A stretch of DNA of 64,000 nucleotides, taken from DATMER01 sp035536935. GTDB taxonomy: Bacteria; Acidobacteriota; Thermoanaerobaculia; Multivoradales; UBA5704. The notes below the pieces were generated by a model, which made no database searches, was not told the origin of the DNA, and saw nothing but the letters and a program-made list of their open reading frames with translations. Below are positions 12,079 through 18,155 of the stretch, piece by piece; position 1 is the first letter of the stretch, and each line of letters opens with the position of its first letter. The translations under genes and the position numbers were made by a program. The stretch spans positions 55,637-119,636 of the forward strand of contig DATLNC010000081.1 in NCBI GenBank assembly GCA_035536935.1, written 5' to 3'.

Positions 12079-13290
12079 TCAAGGCAGCTCCTTCTGTGCC
12101 GCTCCGCGTCCCGCCGCCCTTCCCGTAGCCCAGGCCCAGGCGAAGTTGTGGCCTCCGATCGGGCCGAAGGCGTCCAGGATCTCGCCGCAGAGGAAGAGGC
12201 CGGGGTGGCGACGGCTTTCCAGGGTTCGCGGGTCAACTTCGGAGAGCGCGACGCCTCCTCCCGTTACTTCGGCTTTGCGGTAGCCCTCGTCGCCTGTCCA
12301 GGGAAGGGGATAGCGGGTGAGGAGATCGACCAGCTTGCGGCGCTCTTCGCGGCGGAGCTGGGGGAGGGGACGCCCGGGCTCGACTCCCGCCTCGGCTAGG
12401 AGCATGTCCGCCAGACGGTCGGGGAGCGCGCGGCGGAGAGGCGTGGCTACCGTGCCCGTTCCCTCCCGGAAACGGCGGTCCCACTCCTCGGAACTGGCAG
12501 GCGTCCAGCTCACATGGATTGGCATCTTCGAACGGATGGCGAGGTGGGAAGCATCCAGCACGGTGGGGCCGCTGTAGCCGCGGTGTGTGAAGAGGAAGCC
12601 TCCGCCCGTCCGGAACTTCCCTGCCTCCAGGGTGACGTCCAGGGAGATGCCGGCGAGCGGCTTGTGGCGCGGAGGGTCCGCGGTCAGCGGGGTCAGGGCG
12701 GGATAGGTCTCATGGACGGCGTGCCCCAGGCGGCGGGCGATCCGCAGGCCGGTGCCGTCGCTTCCGGTCCCCGGCAGGGAGAGGCCGCCGGTGGCCAGGA
12801 TCACGGCCGAGGCGCGGATCGCCTTCGCGTTTTGCAGGCGGACCACCCAGGCGCCGTCAACAGGGAAGAGATCCTCGACATCGGCCTCGAAGACGGTCTC
12901 GACTCCACGCTGGGCGGCGAGACGGAGAAGGCCGTCGCGCACTTCGCGGGCCTGGTTGGAGACGGGGAAGAGCTTTCCGGTTTCCTCTTCCAAGGCGAGC
13001 GGGATGCCCACCTCGTCCTCGAAGAAGCGCCGCTGCTCCGCGAGCGGCCAGGAGAGGAGCATCTTGCGCAGGGTGTTCGGCGAGGATTCGGTCACGAAGC
13101 GGGCCGGCGCCAGCTCGGAGGGGAGGACGTTGCAGCGCCCGCCGCCGCTCACCAGGATCTTGCGCCCGCCGTCGCGGGTCCGCTCGAGGAGAAGGACCCT
13201 GGAAGGACCTCCGGCGGCGAAGATCGCGGCGACGGTCCCCGCCGCTCCGGCTCCGATGACGGCGATGGGGAGGTGCGCGGGCTCGGTCAC
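12079..13290 (-). CDS. HI0933/BaiN-type NAD(P)/FAD-dependent oxidoreductase
   Basis: A protein of 403 residues of the HI0933-like flavoprotein family. Seen: the Rossmann FAD-binding IAVIGAGAAGTVAA at the N-terminus, GGGRCNVLPS typical of the family, ILATGGLSLPGTGSDG, the GGFLFTHRGYSGPTVLDAS middle segment, and the C-terminal EVTGGGVALSEVDPRT ... LFLCGEILDAFGPIGG FAD-contacting part. Family members reduce steroids (BaiN) or have no known substrate. The start is uncertain: GTG 13290 puts the Rossmann motif near residue 8, while GTG 13308 adds six residues. Neither has a good ribosome site. Confidence 0.85.
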   Translation of the reverse strand: MTEPAHLPIAVIGAGAAGTVAAIFAAGGPSRVLLLERTRDGGRKILVSGGGRCNVLPSELAPARFVTESSPNTLRKMLLSWPLAEQRRFFEDEVGIPLALEEETGKLFPVSNQAREVRDGLLRLAAQRGVETVFEADVEDLFPVDGAWVVRLQNAKAIRASAVILATGGLSLPGTGSDGTGLRIARRLGHAVHETYPALTPLTADPPRHKPLAGISLDVTLEAGKFRTGGGFLFTHRGYSGPTVLDASHLAIRSKMPIHVSWTPASSEEWDRRFREGTGTVATPLRRALPDRLADMLLAEAGVEPGRPLPQLRREERRKLVDLLTRYPLPWTGDEGYRKAEVTGGGVALSEVDPRTLESRRHPGLFLCGEILDAFGPIGGHNFAWAWATGRAAGRGAAQKELP

Positions 13291-13330
13291 ATGCCGTGTG
13301 TAACACACTGGGAGCGCCGATCGGGTCTCT

Positions 13331-13708
13331 CAACCCGCCGCTCCGACGGTCCAACCCGCGGGTTTTGTCCCCCAAACCACCGGTTGGACGGTTCCACCCG
13401 CGGGTTTTGTCCTCCAACCCGGGGGCTGGATGTTGCCAGCCACCGGTTGAACGTTTCAACTCGCGGGTTTTTTGTTGCAACCCGCCGGTTGAACGTTACA
13501 TCTGAGGGGTTTTGCGTCTCAACCCGTGAGTCTTGTATTACAAATGGCCGGTTGAACCGTCCGGGCCGCCGGTTCTGCGTCTCCATCCGGCGGCGCCGGA
13601 TGGCGACTCCCCGGGCGAGCCTTCCAGCCCGCGAGCTTTGTGTCTCAGGCCGCTGGTTGCGCGGGAGAACCCGCGGGTGGAGAGGCCCCGGCCGCGGGTC
13701 GGGAGGCT
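13331..13708. repeat. tandem array 1: about 18 diverged units, exact 21-bp period
   Basis: Units of exactly 21 bp run without a phase slip from 13331; examples start at 13478 (CAACCCGCCGGTTGAACGT...) and 13667. The rough consensus is CAACCCGCGGGTT-N3-CGT-N3, with the palindromes ACCCGCGGGT and CACCGGTTG. Units differ at many positions yet keep length. Because 21 is a multiple of 3, both strands contain open frames with heptapeptide repeats, but none has a ribosome site or a recognisable product. It occupies the first part of the 1.15-kb gap between two divergent genes. Confidence 0.85.
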
Positions 13709-13759
13709 CCGGCGGGTTCGTTTATGTCGTCAACCTGGAGTGGAGCCACTCCAACTCCA

Positions 13760-14072
13760 GTCGGAGGGATCCCCGTCCGAATGGGGATCATCCCGCTCCG
13801 GATGGGCGCCCTCCGATCCAGGTGGCGAAGGCTCCGAGGTAGATGGGGAAGGCTCCCATCCCGGTGGGAGAGCTGCCCATCGAGATGACGGTCATGCCCA
13901 TCCGGATGGGACCCTTCCGATCCTGACGGGGAAGCCTCCCATCGAGATGGTGAAGGCCCCGATCCAGATGGGAGAGCTTGCCGTCTGACTGGAACCCCTC
14001 TGATCCCGATGGGAAAGGCCCGCATCTGGATGGGCAAGGCTGCCATCCCGGTGCCAGTCGTCCCCATCTCCT
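13760..14072. repeat. tandem array 2: about 14 units, 21-bp period (occasional 20)
   Basis: This array follows array 1 but has an unrelated unit, roughly CCGATGGGGAAGGCTCCCAT, itself near-palindromic (GATGGG...CCCATC). The T of the GATGG core falls at 13823, 13844, 13865, 13886, 13907, 13927, 13948, 13969, 13990, 14010, 14031 and 14052, i.e. 21-bp spacing with two 20-bp steps. Bases 14073-14271 continue with more decayed sequence in which I see no gene. Confidence 0.8.
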
Positions 14073-14271
14073 CCGAGATCAACCCTGACATTCCGCGGCG
14101 TCCTGGAAATGACTGCGGAGAGCTCCCATCTCAAAGAACCCTTCGGGACCGCGCTTCCGCCCGGCGAGAACTGACTCATCCTTGAGGAGAGCGGCGCGAA
14201 GCGTGATGTCTCTCGCTGTTCGGTGCCTGTAATCCCGTCCTTCCCACCTCTACCCTTGCCTGGCGCCTGCA

Positions 14272-14301
14272 GCCACGTCAGGTGCCAGGCACGTGTTTCA
14301 G
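14272..14301 (+). repeat. 30-bp dispersed repeat, copy 1
   Basis: A 30-base sequence containing GGTGCCAGGCACGTG is repeated identically at 15926-15955. The core TGCCAGGCA is palindromic. Such GTGCCTGGCAC elements are widespread in acidobacterial, planctomycete and other genomes, often near REP-associated transposases (family knowledge). Confidence 0.8.
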
Positions 14302-14394
14302 CCCGGTCCTTTCTGGCATGCCGTAATGGATCAACGCCGCTGCTCCGTCAAGATCTTCCGAGGATTGGGCGAATGCCTTGTTTCCGTAGCCGCG

Positions 14395-14423
14395 TTGTAT
14401 CTGGAAGCAGATTGAGCTATAAT
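14395..14423 (+). promoter_or_regulatory. sigma-70-type promoter for the BACON-like membrane gene
   Basis: TTGTAT (14395-14400) and a perfect TATAAT (14418-14423) are separated by 17 bp, 38 bp before the ATG at 14462. This is one of the best matches to a housekeeping promoter in the window. Confidence 0.65.
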
Positions 14424-14461
14424 CAACTCCCAGAATTCACTAATGGCCGGGAGGTGACGTG

Positions 14462-15682
14462 ATGAGTAAAGGGTCGCTCTTGAGCCGTTCCTTGCCTCCG
14501 TTACTGCCAATTGTGCCACGAGCCAGCTCCGTGGCGTTATTTCTCGGATGCTCGCTCGCTTTTGCGGTTGCGAACGCGGCTCAGGCTCTTGCAGGGGTCT
14601 CGCCGGACAGCCTGAGCTTCACGGCAACCGAAGGGGCTGCGAATCCGGAGCCTCAGTCACTCTCCGTCAACAGCGAGGCTGGCTCTGTCCAGTGGATGGT
14701 ACCTTCTGACGCGCCATGGCTCGAGGTGACTTCCTCTGCTTTGGCCGATTGGAAGCTTATAGCATCTGTGGAGACTGGCGATCTAGCAGCTGGCAAGTAC
14801 CATGCAACGATCACGATTCGGCCTGCTCAAGGTCTGCCTACGACGGTAGCTGTGGCCCTTACTGTCAGGAGGCATCCCATCCTTCGCACTTACAGTGTGA
14901 TCGAACTCGGCAAACTCCTTGGATCGTTAACCGGCATCCTCGCTGGATTTGCTCTCACAGCTGCCATATTACTTATAGAGAAGTCTGGAGGAGGCGGCGC
15001 ACCCGACCAGATCGCTCAGGCCTCGATCGCGTCATTTTTTGTGGCTTTCGCCACAAGCCTGGAAACCGCTTTCAACTTCTCGGTGCTCGGAGCAGAAACA
15101 GAAAATACGGTCCGACTTGCCGTGCAATTGATCCCTGTTTCGTTCGGCTTATCTATATGCATTGCATACCTATTCCTGGGCATCGCTCTGGCGCTGTTTG
15201 AGTATCGTGTCGCAGACCGTATGCGTGAATTTGTTGGCCTTTTCTGCTGTGTTACCCTCATCTTTTTGGGGCTTAACATTGCTTTCTCGACGCTATGGTC
15301 AGTCGCAGTCTGGGAAAATAAGTTGCTAAGTATAGTGACTCACACAAGCCCGGGATATTCCTATGGTTTGCTTTTGCTGGCATGCGTTCCGGCTCTCATC
15401 ATTTTGCTCCGTATTTCGAGATCTTGGCGGAAGCCGAGCGCCCGGAGCACAAAGTTCTACATTCCTATTGCTATGTTTTCTCTCGTAGTGGTAACGCTCA
15501 TGAGCGTCGTCGCATCTTTCATTGCCGAGGAAGTGCCTTCCTGGATGCAGGGAGATATGCGTTGGATAGGAGGGATCACAGTCGGTTTGTATGTTTTTGT
15601 TTCGGGAGGTGCAGTAGCGGCGCTTCCTTGCTACGAACGCGATCCAGAATTGGTTTCTAGACGAGTGGTAAAGCAGATTTAG
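14462..15682 (+). CDS. membrane protein with N-terminal BACON-like domain
   Basis: A protein of 406 residues. A signal/TM segment (~20-45) precedes an exported Ig-like domain (~46-140: SPDSLSFTATEGAANPEPQ ... GKYHATITIRP) that looks like BACON, a domain often linked to carbohydrate or mucin binding. Six or so hydrophobic helices follow. The overall family is not recognised. ATG 14462 sits 7 bases after GGGAGG, with GTG 14459 as alternative. The gene is visibly less GC-rich than its neighbours and uses more A/T-ending codons. It lies between the two 30-bp repeat copies, consistent with acquisition. Confidence 0.75.
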   Translation: MSKGSLLSRSLPPLLPIVPRASSVALFLGCSLAFAVANAAQALAGVSPDSLSFTATEGAANPEPQSLSVNSEAGSVQWMVPSDAPWLEVTSSALADWKLIASVETGDLAAGKYHATITIRPAQGLPTTVAVALTVRRHPILRTYSVIELGKLLGSLTGILAGFALTAAILLIEKSGGGGAPDQIAQASIASFFVAFATSLETAFNFSVLGAETENTVRLAVQLIPVSFGLSICIAYLFLGIALALFEYRVADRMREFVGLFCCVTLIFLGLNIAFSTLWSVAVWENKLLSIVTHTSPGYSYGLLLLACVPALIILLRISRSWRKPSARSTKFYIPIAMFSLVVVTLMSVVASFIAEEVPSWMQGDMRWIGGITVGLYVFVSGGAVAALPCYERDPELVSRRVVKQI

Positions 15683-15699
15683 CTCCCATATAGGTTCCT

Positions 15700-15900
15700 C
15701 CCGGAATAGGCTCCACGCCGCCAGTGACGGCAGGAGCCAGGGGCGAAAGCCCCGCGGTGGGTGGGAGCTCCCGGGCTCGCGGCCTGGGCCTCTGCCGTCG
15801 CCCCTGCGGGGCTTGGGTTGTTTTGGTCTGATGACCCGGGGTCGTCGCGCCTGCGGCGCTCTTGACCCCGGGCTACATGCCGCCGCCCCTGCGGGGCTCA
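15700..15900. repeat. composite REP-like palindromic element
   Basis: Several hairpins lie in a row: GGGGC-GAAA-GCCCC (15740-15753), GCCCC-TGC-GGGGC (15800-15812 and again 15885-15897), and a larger stem between ACCCGGGGTC (15834-15843) and GACCCCGGG (15864-15872) enclosing GCGCC-TGC-GGCGC. The order and sequence resemble REP/BIME elements mobilised by RAYT transposases; no transposase gene is present here. Confidence 0.65.
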
Positions 15901-15910
15901 CCATTCTCCC

Positions 15911-15955
15911 GCCACGTCAGGTGCCGCCACGTCAGGTGCCAGGCACGTGTTTCAG
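15911..15955 (+). repeat. 30-bp dispersed repeat, copy 2, with tandem half-copy
   Basis: The last 30 bases (15926-15955) are identical to 14272-14301. The first 15 (15911-15925, GCCACGTCAGGTGCC) are a direct duplication of the left half, so the copy is 1.5 units long. Confidence 0.8.
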
Positions 15956-15966
15956 TGCCCCCTCGC

Positions 15967-16524
15967 TCATCGTTCCAAGGAAGATGCTTTCGTCGCGAAA
16001 CGCTGGGCATCCAGGAGCAGCTCCTCCGGCATGCCGCGGAGCTGATGCTCCCACCAAGCCGGCCGAGGCGGGGAATCGCCTTCCCAGCGAACGCCCTTAT
16101 CGAAGAGCATCCATACGTCCCAGGCTGCGTCCGGGGTCCCGAGGATCGGCTGGAAGGCCTTTCCGACGACCTGGTCGCCGTCCCAATAATGCCGGGCTCG
16201 GCGGTCGGGTACTATCTCGGCGGCCTCTCCCACGTTGCGCTCCCTTCCTCCTACTTGACTCGACCAGACGACGTAGACGGCCACGTCGGTGCTGCCGTCC
16301 TTTTCCAACCACTCCTGCTGCAGTTCGGAGGCCCCCCGAAGACAACCCCCTCACGTCGGAGCTGCCAGGAAGATCGCCCTCACCTGTCCGGCGTCGGCAT
16401 TGAACTGAGAGCGCAGCTCGGAAAGGTCTTGGGAAACGACCGTGTGCCGCACTGCCGGGTCCCTTTGCCCACAAGCCAGCAACAGCGCGAGGGAAGCGGC
16501 CGTCCAGAGCGGGAGTCGAGACAT
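15967..16524 (-). CDS. thioredoxin-like lipoprotein, candidate selenoprotein (UGGC motif, in-frame TGA)
   Basis: Reading from ATG 16524 gives 185 residues if codon 58 (TGA, 16353-16351) is read as selenocysteine. The N-terminus has a lipoprotein signal with lipobox LLAC (Cys18). The TGA lies in RAIFLAAPT-U-GGCLRGASEL, exactly where thioredoxin-fold proteins carry the first Cys of CxxC. The frame then continues cleanly for 127 more codons with conserved-looking content (DVAVYVVWSSQVGG, RARHYWDGDQVV, AWDVWMLFDKGVRW). TAAGGAGA precedes the ATG and the MerT-like gene ends 14 bp upstream, so this is an operon. Hairpins follow the TGA (16350-16327 and 16330-16312). The alternative is a Cys-to-stop nonsense mutation (TGT/TGC to TGA). 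Confidence 0.7.
16312..16350 (-). promoter_or_regulatory. candidate bacterial SECIS region after the in-frame TGA
   Basis: Two alternative RNA hairpins can form just downstream of the TGA. One (16350-16327) starts at the next base and has about nine pairs closed by a UUCG loop with one G-G mismatch. The other (16330-16312) has a CUCC/GGAG stem and an 11-base apical loop that begins with G, 24 bases after the TGA. The second fits the loose bacterial SECIS rule as I recall it (loop 16-37 bases from UGA, early G). Confidence 0.4.
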
Positions 16525-16538
16525 GGGGTCTCCTTAGG

Positions 16539-16913
16539 CTAGAAGCCGGGGAGGAAGAGGTTCAAGAGGGCGGCGAGAGCCCAGAGCGCCACGGCGACCC
16601 AGAGCACGGCCTTCACTCCACGTCCGGCACCGGTCGGGCAGCCCACGGGCGAGCAGGCGGGGCGGGGCCTGTAGACCGTCCACAGGCCATAGAGAAGGAG
16701 GGCGAGCGAGCCCGCCAGGATGTAGGGACTGTAGGGTTTGAGACCCGCCGCCCAGGCCGCGCCGCTCGCACCGAGAACCGCGACGATGAGAGGGGCGATC
16801 ACGGGAATGCAGCACGAGCTTGCGAGGACGGTAGCCAGCGCCGACCCTGCCCCGGCCGCTCCCGCACCGAGAGCGCCATATGGCCGCCGGTTTTGTGGTC
16901 TGTGTGGTTCCAT
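16539..16913 (-). CDS. MerT-like mercuric ion transport protein
   Basis: A protein of 124 residues with three hydrophobic helices, the layout of MerT, which moves Hg(II) across the inner membrane. Seen: the vicinal pair in helix 1 (LASSCCIPVIAP), LKPYSPYILAGSLALLLYGLW, and a second pair in the cytoplasmic loop (ACSPVGC), matching the two Cys pairs of MerT. No merP, merA or merR is within the window. The next gene in the operon is the thioredoxin-like protein with the TGA, suggesting a thiol/selenol partner for the metal. Another thiophilic metal is possible. Start ATG 16913; the ribosome site is poor. Confidence 0.75.
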   Translation of the reverse strand: MEPHRPQNRRPYGALGAGAAGAGSALATVLASSCCIPVIAPLIVAVLGASGAAWAAGLKPYSPYILAGSLALLLYGLWTVYRPRPACSPVGCPTGAGRGVKAVLWVAVALWALAALLNLFLPGF

Positions 16914-16929
16914 GAGGCTGGGCGTCTTT

Positions 16930-17275
16930 CCTTCGTGTTGGGAGAGTGTACTGGACTTCGAGGGCCGGCTCGGAGATCGGCTCTCTTGCGAACGGCTCGC
17001 TGGTGGTCCCGGTTGGTGAAAAGAGCCTTCTCGATCTGGACCTGGGCCTGAACATCCGTCCGCCCCGTTGTCCACCCTCCGGCCTCTGGTCCTGGGGGAT
17101 TCCGTGCTGGTGGGGACGATGCCCGCGAGCTGCTCGCGTTCCGGCTCGCCGACGGGAGGTCTGCCTGGACCCGGCGCATCGACGGCGTGCCCAGAGGTTT
17201 GAGCCGCTCCGGCTCGACGCTATTCGTCGGCACCCTCGAGGGCGCAGTGCTCGCGTTCGAGGCTATCCTCCTGGA
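16930..17275 (+). pseudogene. frameshifted fragment of a PQQ-like beta-propeller protein
   Basis: Pieces of one propeller protein appear in different forward frames: VYWTSRAGSEIGSLANGSL (from about 16948), then after shifts DDARELLAFRLADGRSAW (from 17115), and RSGSTLFVGTLEGAVLAFE. The last is the typical PQQ/BamB-like blade pattern. There is no start, the frames disagree, and it ends against the next gene, so it is a decayed remnant. It fills the gap between MerT and the Cys-tail protein. Confidence 0.5.
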
Positions 17276-17285
17276 AGGGAGGAGA

Positions 17286-17948
17286 TCAACTGCAGGAGCA
17301 GGAGGCCGGGCACGAGCAGTGGGCGCAACGATTGGCGCCGCACATGGTGGAGCAGCTGGAGCCGTCCCCGCAGCTTATCGAGCAGGTCTTGCCGCAACTG
17401 CCGATTCCACCGCTGCCGGGGTCGTCGTAATCGATGTCGGTCGCGAAGATGTTCCTCAAACCCTCGTTGAGGCGGCTTGCCCGCGGTCCGTTGGCAGAGT
17501 AGATGGCCAACGCCTCGACTTCCTTGAGATCGTAGCCGCGGGTGAGGTCCGCCAGCTCTGAAGAATCGGGGACCTGCCCCTCCTGGGAGATGAATCTGTC
17601 GAGCCCGGGGACCGAAAAGTGCCAGGCCTTGCCCCCGGCGAGCAGAACGAGGTGTCCCATCCAGAAATGTACCTGAGTCGAGTCCGCCCGGAAGCCAGCC
17701 GGAAGCGGGGTCCCTTGCGCAGCCTCGATCCGGAACCAGCTGCCGTGCCCGTCCTGGCTGGGCAAGGTCACAACCAGCGTCTGCCCGGCTTTTCGAACCA
17801 CGGCCGAGCCTTGCAAGGATTCAAGCTTTTCCAAAGGAGACAGCAGCTTGCCAGGCTGCGCCCAGGCGGATGGAGCCAACACGCCTGCCACGCACGCAAA
17901 GAAGAGTCCGAGGAACCAGCGGGTCATTTTCGGTGTCTTTCCTCTCAT
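17286..17948 (-). CDS. secreted protein with C-terminal 10-cysteine tail
   Basis: A protein of 220 residues starting at ATG 17948 behind GGAAGGAGAG. The signal peptide (FLGLFFACVAGVLAPSAWA) is followed by a ~150-residue domain without recognised family (KLLSPLEKLESLQGSAVV ... VHFWMGHLVLLAGGKAWHF). The last ~36 residues are GSCGKTCSISCGDGSSC and onward, with ten Cys and many Ser/Gly, ending CSCS. The tail could bind metal, form disulfides, or be a modified peptide; no maturation enzyme is adjacent. It faces away from the ABC cassette that starts at 18156. Confidence 0.75.
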   Translation of the reverse strand: MRGKTPKMTRWFLGLFFACVAGVLAPSAWAQPGKLLSPLEKLESLQGSAVVRKAGQTLVVTLPSQDGHGSWFRIEAAQGTPLPAGFRADSTQVHFWMGHLVLLAGGKAWHFSVPGLDRFISQEGQVPDSSELADLTRGYDLKEVEALAIYSANGPRASRLNEGLRNIFATDIDYDDPGSGGIGSCGKTCSISCGDGSSCSTMCGANRCAHCSCPASCSCS

Positions 17949-18070
17949 GTGTACTCTCCTTCCTTCGGCATACGCTAATCCATTGAGTGAATGACCGTCA
18001 AGCTCGAGCCCGAGGGGGGAGCGTCTTGCATCTCCCGACAACTTCAGCCGGCCGGCCTCGTATGTATTTC

Positions 18071-18099
18071 CTGAACGCCTCCGGCGGATGGGATACAAT
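18071..18099 (+). promoter_or_regulatory. sigma-70-like promoter for the ABC/OmpA cassette
   Basis: CTGAAC (18071-18076) and TACAAT (18094-18099) are 17 bp apart, 57 bp upstream of the ATG at 18156. The -35 is weak; the -10 is good. It would drive the five-gene cassette. Confidence 0.45.
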
Positions 18100-18155
18100 C
18101 CGCCCCGGATCGAGCCGCACGCCATGCTGCTGAAACCAGCACAGGAGAAGCTAAA

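Noticed and set aside
13331..14072. CRISPR array
   Set aside because: There is no alternation of conserved repeats and unique spacers; every unit is a diverged 21-mer and no cas genes are present.
13645..14091. 148-residue minus-strand frame with heptad repeats
   Set aside because: The open frame is expected from a 21-bp GC-rich array; no ribosome site or signal is seen.
16799..17233. 144-residue minus-strand frame over the MerT start
   Set aside because: It has no ribosome site, conflicts with MerT in another frame and has biased composition.
17286..17288. Second selenocysteine at the stop of the Cys-tail protein
   Set aside because: The codons after this TGA give no conserved-looking sequence and no hairpin stood out, so it is treated as a normal stop.
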